Of a stretch of 64,000 nt of DNA, positions 39,652 through 52,000 are shown piece by piece. The notes under the pieces were generated by a model. The model was given only the letters and a program-made list of their open reading frames with translations, searched no databases and was not told where the DNA came from. Source of the DNA: Caldilineaceae bacterium. GTDB lineage: Bacteria; Chloroflexota; Anaerolineae; Caldilineales; Caldilineaceae. Location of the stretch: positions 8,396-72,395 of the forward strand of contig JAPKMW010000054.1 in assembly GCA_026645575.1 (NCBI GenBank), written 5' to 3'. The position numbers and the translations under genes were made by a program. Each line of letters begins with the position of its first letter. Position 1 is the stretch's first letter.

Positions 39652-42378
39652 TTAGGTAACGTGTTGCAGCAACTTGCGACTGTGCTTGTTGCCATCGTAG
39701 GAGAAGACAGCGGCGCCTTTTTCACCCATCACCGTTTCCAGGTGGACGGGGCGCCCCCAGAGCGCTTGCAAGTTTTCCAAGGTGGCCTCGGCGTAATCAA
39801 TCCGTAGATCAACCTCATCCCAGTGATGAAGCAAATAGAGTTCACCGCGGTTCTGATAGTTGGCGTTTGTTACTTCAATGATCGGGTCACCGAAATTGGT
39901 CAGGTTATAGAGCAACTGACGCTTGACATCCTCAAACTCACGACTGGCGATCTCGTAGTTGTCTTGATGCGTGTTATAGGCATAGGTAAAAAGTTTTTGT
40001 TCGGCGGCAAACTCCGGCGTCAGGAAGGTCTCGATGAAGCCAATATCGTTGTAGATGCGCCGCACTTCAAAGATTTTTTCCCGTCCCAACCCGGTCTTTT
40101 TGTTCCAATTAGCTCGTTCACCTAGATTCTCGCACGCTTCATACTCCGGCCCAAAGGCGCCCCGGTTCCAACGATCTTCAATGTGGCGGAAGAGTTCGAT
40201 CCCCACTTTGTAAGGGTTCAATCGCCCTGGCGAAGTTGCCAGGGTGCCAGAGTGGTGGTCGGCGTAGTCGATCAACTCGTCGTCATTGAGCGCAAATTTC
40301 GTCATAATATGCGAGTGCCAATAGGAGTTATGATTGATAAAGCCATTGGCAGCATAGCAATGCGTTTCCGCAACCGAGAGATCATAGACCGTAGCACGAC
40401 GTGGTTCGAGCAGGACCACTTCATCCACCCAGTCTTCGGCTTTGAACCACTGGCGTTCGCTGAGGTAAGCATGCAACGCTGTCTGTTTGCGCGTCAAGCC
40501 AAAACCAATTTCGTCAGCAAAGCGTCGCGCACTTTCGCCAGTAATATGAACATGCCACCCGCCATCGCTCTGTTGACGCCGACGGGAGAGAATGCCGAAT
40601 TGCGACAACAACAATTGGGTCATGATGCTCAGTTGTTGGCTAAAGGTGCTGAGAATGACGCCTTGTTCGCCGGCATAGCCGTCACAATCAAAGTAAGCGC
40701 GTAAGAAGGCGCTGACCACAACTTTGGGTGACTGCAACACCAGCGTCGGCACACGCTTTTCACGGGCTGAAACACCAGCCAGCAAACCCAGATGCAAGAG
40801 CAGATCGATCAAGGTCTGCGAGTAGAAGAGCGCGCGCCAACGATTGCCGTCACGCTTTTGCACGCCAGTCAAACCAAAGAGCTTTGACCCAAGTTGCATG
40901 AAATGTTCAGCTTGTTCATCATCAGCAGTCGTTAACCCCACTTCCCGGTTGGCTTGACTGACATGACCATCACCAGTGATATAGCCAAGAAAGGCAGCAA
41001 AATCTGCCGTAAGATGTGTCGGTATTTGCAGATCCATACGGCTATTTTGGTTGAAGGAGAGTGTAGTTAGTTGCTCATCGTATCCTAGCAACGCTTGATC
41101 GATCAACGCCGCCTTGCGGCTTACAACACTTTTTTCCCGGTGGCGAATTACCGTAGAAATATTGACGCCGGCGGCGACAGCCACATCTTCCAATGTAGTG
41201 CGACGGATTGGCAGCCAGTAGATAGGCTGTAGTTCGGTCGGCCACTGGTCAATGCCACGGGCTACTTCCACCCGATCACCAGCTTGTAGCTCGTCCAACC
41301 GTTTCCACATGCCATCCAACAACCGGACACGATGGGTGACAGAGCCTTCCAACACAAAGCCGCGCCGGGTTGTCATGCGAATGGTAGCGCGGTCTTCAAA
41401 CTTGGCCCAGTCGTAGACCTGTTGTTCCCGCTGTCCGTCGCTGACGCGCACCGGTAGCCGATTTTCAACAATTTCGTCCAACCGCAACAAGCCAAGATTG
41501 GTTGATACCAGTGTATCACCCACGGCACAGGCCCAGCCCTCGTTCATAATCTTGGTTTGGCGCTGCGGGGCGAAATAGTAGGCTTCTTCGCGAATGATGG
41601 CAAGCACATCTTGTTGCCATGCTTCGAGTGGCGCATGTTCAAGTAGGAAGAGCAACACATCGCGCTGGGGATGGGCGGGGAAGTTGCGTTCCCGTTCCCG
41701 CTCCACATCATTCTGTTGGCGCACCGCTTCCAGGTATTCGCGCGGGTTGATGTAGTTCTCCATGTACCCTTTGCTGGGCAAACGGGCCAGACCGGCGGAG
41801 ACTTCGGTATCGCCATTGTCGTTGCGTGGGGTTTCGATCACCCGTGAGGGCTGGCGACGGATACCGGTGCTATGGAGGTCAATCAGATTTTCCAGCGAGA
41901 GACAACGGTCAACAAAGGTCTCCACCGGATCTAAACCGTAGCGCTCCACATAGCGACGGATGCGGGCGCCGTGATTGGCGGTCTCATCCAACATGCGCCG
42001 ATTGGTGTGGGCAAACCAGAGATTGTTCTTGAAAAAGTCGGCGTGTCCATAGACATGGGCCATGACTAGTTTCTGATCAATCGGCAGGTTACTGACCAGC
42101 AGATAGGCATAGCAAGGGTCGGTGTTGATCACCATTTCATAGATGCGATGCAGACCCCAAGCATAGCTTTTGCGCAGCCGTTCATACTCCATGCCAAAGC
42201 GCCAATGGGGGTAGCGGCTGGGGAAACCATCATAAGCCGCCACCTTGTTCATCTCATCAAAGTTGAGCATGATAAAGCGCACTTCGGGAAAATCGAGGCC
42301 GACCTCCTCGGCAAATTTCTCGATCCTCACATTCATCTCTTGTAAATCGCGCGGGAGGGCGCCAAAGGTTCGGTCCAT
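39652..42378 (-). CDS. spoVR: SpoVR-family protein containing an intein
   Basis: The 908-aa precursor is a SpoVR protein (about 507 aa of extein) interrupted by a 401-aa intein. N-extein landmarks are LNFDEMNKVAAYDGFPSRYP, YAYLLVSNLPIDQKLVMAHV, YGHADFFKNN and TKIMNEGWA; the C-extein resumes SYWHSHIMTKF and continues with a full SpoVR C-terminus. SpoVR (YcgB in E. coli) is of unclear function and always associated with PrkA and YhbH; it is not restricted to spore formers. The ATG at 42378 overlaps the stop of yhbH (TAATG), so it is the third gene of a coupled prkA-yhbH-spoVR operon; an in-frame earlier codon at 42402 is less likely. Confidence 0.93.
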   Translation of the reverse strand: MDRTFGALPRDLQEMNVRIEKFAEEVGLDFPEVRFIMLNFDEMNKVAAYDGFPSRYPHWRFGMEYERLRKSYAWGLHRIYEMVINTDPCYAYLLVSNLPIDQKLVMAHVYGHADFFKNNLWFAHTNRRMLDETANHGARIRRYVERYGLDPVETFVDRCLSLENLIDLHSTGIRRQPSRVIETPRNDNGDTEVSAGLARLPSKGYMENYINPREYLEAVRQQNDVERERERNFPAHPQRDVLLFLLEHAPLEAWQQDVLAIIREEAYYFAPQRQTKIMNEGWACAVGDTLVSTNLGLLRLDEIVENRLPVRVSDGQREQQVYDWAKFEDRATIRMTTRRGFVLEGSVTHRVRLLDGMWKRLDELQAGDRVEVARGIDQWPTELQPIYWLPIRRTTLEDVAVAAGVNISTVIRHREKSVVSRKAALIDQALLGYDEQLTTLSFNQNSRMDLQIPTHLTADFAAFLGYITGDGHVSQANREVGLTTADDEQAEHFMQLGSKLFGLTGVQKRDGNRWRALFYSQTLIDLLLHLGLLAGVSAREKRVPTLVLQSPKVVVSAFLRAYFDCDGYAGEQGVILSTFSQQLSIMTQLLLSQFGILSRRRQQSDGGWHVHITGESARRFADEIGFGLTRKQTALHAYLSERQWFKAEDWVDEVVLLEPRRATVYDLSVAETHCYAANGFINHNSYWHSHIMTKFALNDDELIDYADHHSGTLATSPGRLNPYKVGIELFRHIEDRWNRGAFGPEYEACENLGERANWNKKTGLGREKIFEVRRIYNDIGFIETFLTPEFAAEQKLFTYAYNTHQDNYEIASREFEDVKRQLLYNLTNFGDPIIEVTNANYQNRGELYLLHHWDEVDLRIDYAEATLENLQALWGRPVHLETVMGEKGAAVFSYDGNKHSRKLLQHVT
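40327..41529 (-). mobile_element. Intein with LAGLIDADG homing endonuclease in SpoVR
   Basis: 401 codons inserted in frame inside the invariant NEGWASYWHS motif of SpoVR. The first residue is Cys (CAVGDTLVSTNLGLLRLDEI, block A). Block B is EGSVTHRVRLLD, the C-terminal block is YDLSVAETHCYAANGFINHN ending His-Asn, and the +1 extein residue is Ser. Two LAGLIDADG-type helices are visible: FLGYITGDGHVS and FLRAYFDCDGYAG. Between splicing and endonuclease blocks lies TTLEDVAVAAGVNISTVIRH, a LacI-like helix-turn-helix. All splicing residues appear intact, so autocatalytic excision is expected. Confidence 0.93.
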
Positions 42379-43475
42379 TATCGCCCCTTTCCTAAGAAAC
42401 ACTTGAGTGCGTCGAAAATGGCATCATCATTGCGAATGTGGGTCATCACCACATTTTCGGCCTCTTCCACCCGTTTCAAGGTGTTGATAAAAGTCTCGCC
42501 ATAGGAACGTTCATCCACCTGACCGTAGCAATAAAGGTTGGCAACAGGGAGCAGGTGCTGGCTGAGAATCGCCAGAGAACGGTCATTGTCACTGGAAAAG
42601 TTGTCGCCGTCAGAAAATTGGAAGAGATAGATGTTCCACTCGTCCGGCTTAAAGTTGCCTTGAACAAGCTCATGGCAAAGTTGTAGCGCCGAGGAGATCT
42701 TGGTGCCGCCCCCCTGGCGTAAACGGTAAAAGGTTGCTTCATCGACCTCGCCGGCGGCGGCGTCATGGACGATGTAGCGCCGTTGCACGTTCTTGTAGTT
42801 CTTCTTGAGCCAGGCGTCGATCCAAAAGGCGGTGTAGCGCACCAACCGTTTCTCGCGCTCCCCCATGGAGCCGGAGACATCCATCATGTAGATGATGACA
42901 GCGTTAGCATCCGGTAGGGGTTTGGTTTCATAGGAGCGATAGCGCCGATCCTCACGGTAGGGAATAATAACCGGGTTTTGGGGGTCATAGCTGCCGGAAA
43001 CCAACTGACGTTTGAGCGCTTCCCGGTAGGTGCGCTTGAAATGGCGGAGCGATTCAGGGCCGACCCGCCGAATATCCGTGTACCGGGTGATTTCGGTTTG
43101 GATGCTCTTATTACCTTTGGGTTGAATGCGCGGCAGTTCCAACTCCTCGGCCAACATTTGCACCAATTCGTCGAGCGAAATCTCAGCTTCGAGAATGTGC
43201 TGCCCCGGCGATTCACCGGCGCGACCCTCGCCATCGCCGGGTTGGGCGGGACTGAGCGGGTCGCCGGGGTCGCCGTCGCCTTGTCCCACGCCGCCGCTGC
43301 CCGGTTTGCCAAAGGTAAAGCGCGGGAGGTCAACTTGTGGGACGGGAATGCTGACCAGTTCCTTACCCTGACGTCCGATCATCTCGCTATGGGTGATATA
43401 TTTCCGCAAATTTTTGCGAATCTTACCCCGCACGATCTCATGGTAGCGCGAACTATCCTGTTCGATTTGCGACAT
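42378..43475 (-). CDS. yhbH: YhbH/YeaH-family (DUF444) protein
   Basis: The 365-aa protein begins with a basic segment RYHEIVRGKIRKNLRKYITH typical of the family. A Gly/Asp-rich low-complexity linker (55-90) follows, and a VWA-like domain with a MIDAS-type motif MMDVSGSMG at 197-205. It is a conserved partner of the PrkA kinase; YeaH is co-expressed with YeaG in enterobacteria under starvation and stress. It lies between prkA and spoVR with a 1-bp overlap to the latter. Confidence 0.93.
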   Translation of the reverse strand: MSQIEQDSSRYHEIVRGKIRKNLRKYITHSEMIGRQGKELVSIPVPQVDLPRFTFGKPGSGGVGQGDGDPGDPLSPAQPGDGEGRAGESPGQHILEAEISLDELVQMLAEELELPRIQPKGNKSIQTEITRYTDIRRVGPESLRHFKRTYREALKRQLVSGSYDPQNPVIIPYREDRRYRSYETKPLPDANAVIIYMMDVSGSMGEREKRLVRYTAFWIDAWLKKNYKNVQRRYIVHDAAAGEVDEATFYRLRQGGGTKISSALQLCHELVQGNFKPDEWNIYLFQFSDGDNFSSDNDRSLAILSQHLLPVANLYCYGQVDERSYGETFINTLKRVEEAENVVMTHIRNDDAIFDALKCFLGKGR

Positions 43476-43499
43476 AGCGTCGTTTTCCTCCCTGAAGCG

Positions 43500-43583
43500 T
43501 TGATATTGAATATTGGATATTAGCTACTGGTTATTGAATAAAGCAGACAATCACCAATATCTAATATCCAATATCTAATACAC
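43500..43583. repeat. AT-rich inverted repeat between prkA and yhbH
   Basis: GATATTGAATATTGGATATTAG near 43501 faces CTAATATCCAATATCTAATA near 43561-43580, an imperfect palindrome made of short AT words. No gene in 43476-43601. Confidence 0.5.
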
Positions 43584-43601
43584 AATTCGCTTCACGAATC
43601 A

Positions 43602-45647
<2,046 letters not shown>

Positions 45648-45701
45648 CTTTTCACCTCACTATAAGCTGGATACCAGCAACGGTGTCTGTTGATTCGGTG
45701 G

Positions 45702-45764
45702 TTAGCTGATTGGTTAATTCGGTGGTTTCGACAAGCTCAACCACCGAATTAACCAATCAGCTAA
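45702..45764. repeat. 26-bp perfect palindrome upstream of prkA
   Basis: Arms 45702-45727 and 45739-45764 with loop TCGACAAGCTC. In the 5' leader of prkA. The loop resembles the loop of the palindrome at 11033-11095. Confidence 0.7.
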
Positions 45765-45848
45765 TATCCTAAAAAACTTATACAGGTTGCAGTATCACGC
45801 CACAATGTACCTGTAGCTATTTTGGGTAATAAGGACAGGTACAGAAAA

Positions 45849-46070
45849 CAAAAGGGGGCCAACCCTTGATCGGTTAGCCCCCTTCAGCAAGCAGATCAGA
45901 AGTAGAATGTCATTGATAGCAGTGTCATCAACAACAGCAGTAACAGCGGTGTTGCTAGCTGTCGTTAATCGCGGGCAAACCGAACGCTTTTCTTTGTTAA
46001 AGATTGCCGGCACCCTTAGAGACGAAGTCTAAACCAGTTTCGTTCCCTGGTCTGTATACAGTTATACAAA
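45849..46070 (-). ncRNA. Candidate small RNA ending in an intrinsic terminator
   Basis: On the minus strand a strong hairpin, GGGGGCTAACC-GATCAA-GGGTTGGCCCCC (about 45853-45882), is followed by TTTTGTTTT. The nearest upstream gene on that strand ends at 46159, about 280 bp away, and the intervening DNA has no convincing coding frame. It may be the delayed terminator of the VIT-VWA gene or the end of an independent RNA of about 200 nt. AT-rich hexamers near 46060-46100 could be a promoter but have no good spacing. Confidence 0.35.
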
Positions 46071-46158
46071 TGTTCTATAGTTTAGCCGTGGTTGTGCCTA
46101 TACCGGCGCTGTTAACAGTATAAACACAATTGGGCTTACTTTTACTAACAGTTAACTG

Positions 46159-48474
46159 TCATTTGTTAAAACTCCATCCGATACAGGGGTGGTGGTCTAC
46201 ACTGTTTTCTAAAGCGGTAGGTAGAGTTGTAATGCGGAGAGCGGTCTGCGCATCGCGCACGATGATGAGATCCGATGATAGCGCCAGCCACTCCGCCACC
46301 TGCGGTTCTTGTGCTAGTGCGAAATAGCAATCGCTCCCAAAGGCAATGGTTTCGAGTTGCATGGCGCTATTATACAACGTATCGACCCACAAAGTCAACC
46401 CCCCTTTGCCAACTCCTTCGGCCTCGGTACTTTCAACGGAGCGTTCAACAAAGGTGCGCCCGTTAATAAAGCGCACATTTTGCGTACTTTCGACCACGGC
46501 GGCGTTAGCCAACTGATCAAGTTGTTCACTGGCGGCGACGGCGTTTTGCCCAACGGCTGTGTAACTGTTGTTCCGCATCTCATCGTTCATTTTGGCTGCC
46601 ATCGACTCACGGGAGAGGGCAGCAGGGGACGGGGCAAGTTCCTCGCCATCGTCACTGCCGGTTACATCTTCTTCAATGGGGCCAGGGAGGCCAAGATCCG
46701 GCTCCGGCACAAAGGCGGAAGTGTAGGGGGTGACAATGCCGTATTGCAAACTCAGATCCACAATGGCGTCAATCAACTCTTGTGCCGGCCCCTTGGCCCG
46801 CACTTCAGCCAACAGCGCACTAATCTTGCGCGCCGCCCACAAGCGGGCGACGGCCGGCTCGCCGCCGGCTTCGACAAAGCGTTGCGCCGGGTAGCGATAG
46901 ATGATGCGGTCACCGTTGATCTCCCCGCGCAAGGTGACATCCAGCGCTTTGCCGTTGCGATAGCGCCCGGCCACCACCAACTGTTCGCCGGCAAAGAGAT
47001 CGGGGAGCGGGTAGGGATAGAGGTCATCGACAACTGTGCTGTTGCCAAAATCCAGTGTCACTTCGCTCAACACCGGCGTGCTGATGCCGGAATAGAAGTG
47101 ACTTACCTCTTCGTCAATGCGTTCTTCCGGTTGTACATAACTGCTGCGCCCCCCCAATTCTCGGCTGAGGGTGTCCAATAGATCGGTATTGACATCATAG
47201 CCGACGCCAAAGGGGAAAAGGCGCAATTGGACAGCGTCGGGACGGTTGTTGCGCACATTTTCCAGAATACGGCTGATCTCCGTCTCGCCTTGGGTCGGCA
47301 GGCCATCGGTCAGGAAGAGCAGATAGGCCGGACGAGTCGGTTGGTCGCCGGTGAACTGGGCCAGCGCTTCCAAGAGTGAGCGGTTGATGTCGGTGCTGCC
47401 GCCAGCGTTGAGCTGGTCGATCCACTTGTGTGCATCTTGCAGCACATCTTGTTTCACGGGTTGCAAGGTCGTTTGCCAGAGGCGCACACCGGTGCTAAAG
47501 GCGATCAGATTAAAGCGGTCATCCAGGTTGAGATGGTCAACAACGTAGTGAGCGGCGGCTTTGGCCTGTTGGAATTTCTCACCCTGCATGGAGCCGGAAA
47601 TATCGACCACCATAACAATGTCACGGGCCACGACGGCTGCCGCATCCACTTCGACACTGGGGGCAGCCAGCAGGACAAAATAGCCATCCTCCCCCGCTGG
47701 TTTATAGCTAAGGATATTGAGACCGATCTGGCTCTGGTTGGCGCCAAAGTAGAGCGAGAAGTCGCGCTCAGGGCGCACATTGGTGGCACGGTAGGTAACC
47801 TGGCCGCTGTCGTTGCTCGTGCGTTCGATCGTGATCTCCTGGTTGGGGCTGTAGATGGTGCGCAGGCCGGCCTGATTCTGTAGTGTAATATTGATGGTCA
47901 GATCTTTGATTGGCTCGGCGCGGTATTGTTGCAAGCGTAAGGGGTAGCGGAAGTGATACAGCCCATCACGCTGGGTGAGAATTTGCACATAGCTCAGTTG
48001 CACGGTACGTGTCGCACCAGCCGGAATGGGAAAGAGGCTGACCTGAAAGAGATTATCGCCAATGTATTCGAGCAACGCCGGGTCACGCTGGCGGCGCACG
48101 ATCTCTTCATAGGTGCGGCGGGCCTCCTCTTTGGTTAGCACTTGCCCTTCCAACACCTGACCATCAACCGTCATCTGGAAATCGCTAATGGCAGCATCGG
48201 CCGGCAAGGGGAAGAGATAAGTGCCTTCCACCGTCTGGGCCGAATGGTTGCGCAGGAGTTGGGTCAAGTGGACTTGGGCGACGGGGCCATCAATCCGCAC
48301 ATCGACCTGTTGTTGTTCAATGCGCACCGGGTCGGCTACCGGCAGAGGTGGCGGCAGTGGGCCTCCCGGCGGTGGGTCGATGATGATCTGAGCAAAAGCG
48401 GGTGTGCTGCCACCGACAAGCAGGAAGGCCAGCAGAAGATTGACAATCACGATATAGTTTGCTAAAGGTCGCAT
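46159..48474 (-). CDS. Secreted VIT + von Willebrand A domain protein
   Basis: The 771-aa protein has a signal peptide (IVIVNLLLAFLLVGGSTPAFAQ). A VIT domain follows (VHLTQLLRNHSAQTVEGTYL, FPLPADAAISDF, EARRTYEEI). Next is a VWA domain whose MIDAS is VMVVDISGSMQGEKF, with the further Thr and Asp in INAGGSTDINRSL and FLTDGLPTQGE. The C-terminal 250 residues have no clear family. It would be exported and bind ligands or partners through a metal ion; similar proteins resemble inter-alpha-trypsin inhibitor heavy chains. It is transcribed alone. Confidence 0.9.
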   Translation of the reverse strand: MRPLANYIVIVNLLLAFLLVGGSTPAFAQIIIDPPPGGPLPPPLPVADPVRIEQQQVDVRIDGPVAQVHLTQLLRNHSAQTVEGTYLFPLPADAAISDFQMTVDGQVLEGQVLTKEEARRTYEEIVRRQRDPALLEYIGDNLFQVSLFPIPAGATRTVQLSYVQILTQRDGLYHFRYPLRLQQYRAEPIKDLTINITLQNQAGLRTIYSPNQEITIERTSNDSGQVTYRATNVRPERDFSLYFGANQSQIGLNILSYKPAGEDGYFVLLAAPSVEVDAAAVVARDIVMVVDISGSMQGEKFQQAKAAAHYVVDHLNLDDRFNLIAFSTGVRLWQTTLQPVKQDVLQDAHKWIDQLNAGGSTDINRSLLEALAQFTGDQPTRPAYLLFLTDGLPTQGETEISRILENVRNNRPDAVQLRLFPFGVGYDVNTDLLDTLSRELGGRSSYVQPEERIDEEVSHFYSGISTPVLSEVTLDFGNSTVVDDLYPYPLPDLFAGEQLVVAGRYRNGKALDVTLRGEINGDRIIYRYPAQRFVEAGGEPAVARLWAARKISALLAEVRAKGPAQELIDAIVDLSLQYGIVTPYTSAFVPEPDLGLPGPIEEDVTGSDDGEELAPSPAALSRESMAAKMNDEMRNNSYTAVGQNAVAASEQLDQLANAAVVESTQNVRFINGRTFVERSVESTEAEGVGKGGLTLWVDTLYNSAMQLETIAFGSDCYFALAQEPQVAEWLALSSDLIIVRDAQTALRITTLPTALENSVDHHPCIGWSFNK

Positions 48475-49036
48475 ACCTTTTTCCTCTCAACGAATGGTCG
48501 TGGTTCAAGCCAAGCATATGGGGCGACAGATCGATCTTCCAGGAAGGGTGAAGCGGTCGGCCTTATTGATAAGGCCAACCTCCCAGAAAGGGGGTAGATG
48601 AGTCTCCTTTATGCGGGTTAAAGCTGTTTTACATGAGCGCAGCGCTGTTTGATACGTTCCGCAATGGAGACGGGTGGGGGGTGCGGATTGTTCCCAAATA
48701 CGCTAGAGGGTACGCCTTTGCCAACTACAACGGTAGAATCGCAATTCCCGGGTTGTCGCCAGCGAACGATAGCAATTCAACAATATCAGTAAACTGTAAG
48801 CTTACGTTCTACCAACGCCGGTTGCATTTGCTAATAACGCATGATAAGATGATGGCAATTATCAGCATTGATTCAATCCGAATTGCTTATCATCATGTTA
48901 CAACTTTTTCTTCGACATGGCCCTCGGCGCCAGTAAGTACGATTCGATACCGATTTCTGTGAAACTATATCACCTCTAATGAAATTTCAATTTCGTTAGA
49001 AAACGGCCAGGCGCGTGCAAAGGGAGAACGCAACTC
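48475..49036. other. Divergent intergenic region
   Basis: About 560 bp between the VIT-VWA gene and the glycosyltransferase. It holds one short palindrome (GGCCTTAT/ATAAGGCC, 48559-48576). A 110-codon plus-strand frame at 48633 has no recognisable family and is not called. GGGAG lies just before the glycosyltransferase start. Confidence 0.4.
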
Positions 49037-52000
49037 ATGATCCCCGCTTCTTTACAAAAATTTGCTTCATTTCGACGGATAGTCCAACTCTTTTTACTCC
49101 TGTTGGGCACAGGATGCACTTTCCTGGCCACTTGGATTTTTTATTTACAACCCTGGTTGCGCTTCACTGCCCGCTTTGACACATGGCTCGAACAAAATCG
49201 CTGTTTGGTAACAAGCTGGTGTGAAAGCAAGCTGCTGCTGGCGCAACCGCTGGGGACGCTCTTTCTCCTCGGCGCCTTTTGTACCTTTATGTTGGCGATC
49301 TGGATGGAGCATGCTATGCCCTTACGTTGGAAAACCGCCATTGACACAAAACAACTCATCTTTACCCGCCTTGTCTTTCTACTGATCACGATCGGCGCGC
49401 TGCTCTTCCAAGTGATGCAATTATTCTACTACCAGACGCCCCCATCCGGCTTGGTTTGGTCGATTGGCATTGGTGCGCTCTTTGCGTTAGGCGTTGCTTT
49501 GGATGTTTCCGGTGTGGACTGGCCCAAAACCCTGGCGAACCTGTTGCTTGTTCTCGGTCTCTTTCTCCTGCTGTTAGGTGCTGCTGGTTTGCTCTTGCAA
49601 ACGGTGGACCCGTTTCGCATGGGCATCCTCTTTGCCGTCGGCGGGGTCATCCTGGTCAGCAGCAGCCGCTGGGCAACCAGACTCGGCTCTTCTTTTACCC
49701 AAGGTGACCATTTGCTGATTACCTTGCTGGCGCTGGCCCATTTAGGGCTGGCGCTGTTTAACGCCTGGTCCTGGCACTTTGCTTTTATCGGTGATGAGTG
49801 GGGCTTTTTTGAAACGGCGCGGGCGCTCAATCATAGCGCAACAGATCTGAAATGGTTTGAGTTGCGCGATTCCAACAGCTTTCACACGGTTCTTTCCATG
49901 CAATTGCAGGCTTGGGTGTTGCGCCTCTTTGGCGAAGATGTGGCCGCCTGGCGTTTATCCGCTGTGCTGCCCGGCGTTTTCTCGGTGCCGGCGGTTTATG
50001 TCATCGGCCATCGTTTGGGGGGCAGACAGGCGGCCCTCTTTAGCGCCGGCGTCTTTGCCGTCTCGCATTCGCTGCTCTGCTTTGCCATGATCCCCTATAA
50101 CAATACCCAAGCCCTGATCCCGATGATGGTGGGCACAGCGCTCTTTCTCTTTGCCATGGACCGGGAGAGTTCGCTACGCTATTTTCTGGTGGGGATGGTG
50201 TTGGGACTGGGGTTTATTGTCTATGGGTTAGCGCGCTTGGCCGTGATTCCGGTTGGCATTTTCTGGCTCTGTCACTCGTGGCCCAACCTCCGTACCGCAT
50301 TCCGCCGCCTGGTTGAGATTGGTTGTGGCGCGCTGCTGGTCGCCGCCCCGATCCTGCTGAATCTACACAGTTGGACCTCTTTATTGAAAGCGACGCCGGT
50401 GCAAACGGAAGTATCGGCGGCGGAACTGAGTGTAACTGACCAGATTGTGCGCAATGTGATCTCAGGCTTCCTGGCGATCCTGACCAACCCCACCAACAGC
50501 CATTTTGTCATCGGCCCCTATGTTGACCCGCTGACGGCCCTTTTTGTGCTAATTGGGGCAAGCTATTTTCTGGTGACCTTTGGTCGGCAACGCACAATGA
50601 CTGCTTGGATACTTGGTTCGCTGCTGCTCTTGATTGCTGTCAGCGGCATCCAGCAATATAGCCGGATTGCCACCACGCGGATGTTTAGTGTCGTCGGGAT
50701 CTTTGCCGTTTATGCTGGCTTGGGCAGCACAACCTTATTCCACTTTCTGCTGCCAAACAAACGTTGGCTGCATTATGGCAGCATTGCGCTGATCCTGGTT
50801 GCCATTACCTTGATTAACCAATATCATATCACTCACGTTACTTTGCCAAACAGTGAAAAGCCCGATATTCCGCTGATTGTGCAGCAATTTCAAGAAAGCG
50901 CAGCAGCCGATGGTCGCGGGATGCCAGTGTTTGTCATTGAACAAAATCCGGCAAATTCAATCCTCAAGCTTATTCTCCAAGCCTATCAGATCCCGCGCGA
51001 ACGAGTCATGTTAGTAAATGCGGACGAAGCATTACAAATCCGCTATCTTTGCGATGTGGGGCAAAGCGAAGCGATGTTGATCATGTCGGTAACAACCAAC
51101 CAAAGCGCCGAGATCCGCAATCGGATCGCCAGTTGTTGGCCGGGCTATCAGGAAACGCCGTTGTACAATCGGGCGGCGGAAGTAACGCTTCATCGCTTCA
51201 CTTCGGCTGCGGCGCAACAAGCGCTACAGCTTGCACCGGCGGAGCGCAGCCATGAAAGGGTGACGGGATCACAGATCGCAATGCGTGGGGCGCGCGCCCT
51301 GGCGATGGCGCCGGATGGGGCGCTCTTTGTCCTCTCGTCGGTGGCGCAGAAGGTATGGCGTTACGCGCCGGATGGGCAAGCCAGCACTGTTTTTTCCATT
51401 CAACAACGCAATCCAACGGCGCTGGTGGTGAATCAAAAGGGGGAAATCATTGTCGCCGGGGGTGAGGAAAAATTAGTCTGGTATGATACACAGGGCAATG
51501 TCCTGCAAAGGAGTTCAGCCGTCAAAGAATTGCATCGCCCTTTTGGCCTGGTCGTAATCAACGAGAACGAATTGATGGTGAGCGATCTGGATCGACGGCA
51601 GTTGGCGCATCTTTCGGCCGAGGGTCATCTGTTGGAGACCATTGCGCTACCAGAGATCGCTTGGCCGAGTGCGTTAGCCCTTACGCCCGACCAACAGAGC
51701 CTCTGGATCTATGATGCACAGTTAGGGATGCTAACCGAAATGGCGTTGGCGACTCATACCGTTGTGCGCCAAATCAACGCTCACCAAATTGGCGCGGAGG
51801 AAAATGTCGCTCTTGCCGTTCTGCCCAATCAAAATCTCTTACAGACGCTGCCCGATCAGCGACGGCTGCTTGAAATCAATCCAACCGGCGAGGTTGTCCG
51901 GACTTGGAGCGGCTTTGATCTACCAACAGCGCTGGCTGTCACCGCCGAAACCCAGATATTTGTCCTTGAGCATAAGTTGGAGGAAGTCCACCTTCTGCCT

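Noticed and set aside
46357..47181. 274-codon plus-strand frame
   Set aside because: Lies entirely antisense to the VIT-VWA gene, has no recognisable family, and the minus-strand frame has clear domains.
48633..48962. 109-codon frame in the intergenic region
   Set aside because: No ribosome-binding site, no family resemblance and odd composition; insufficient to call a gene.
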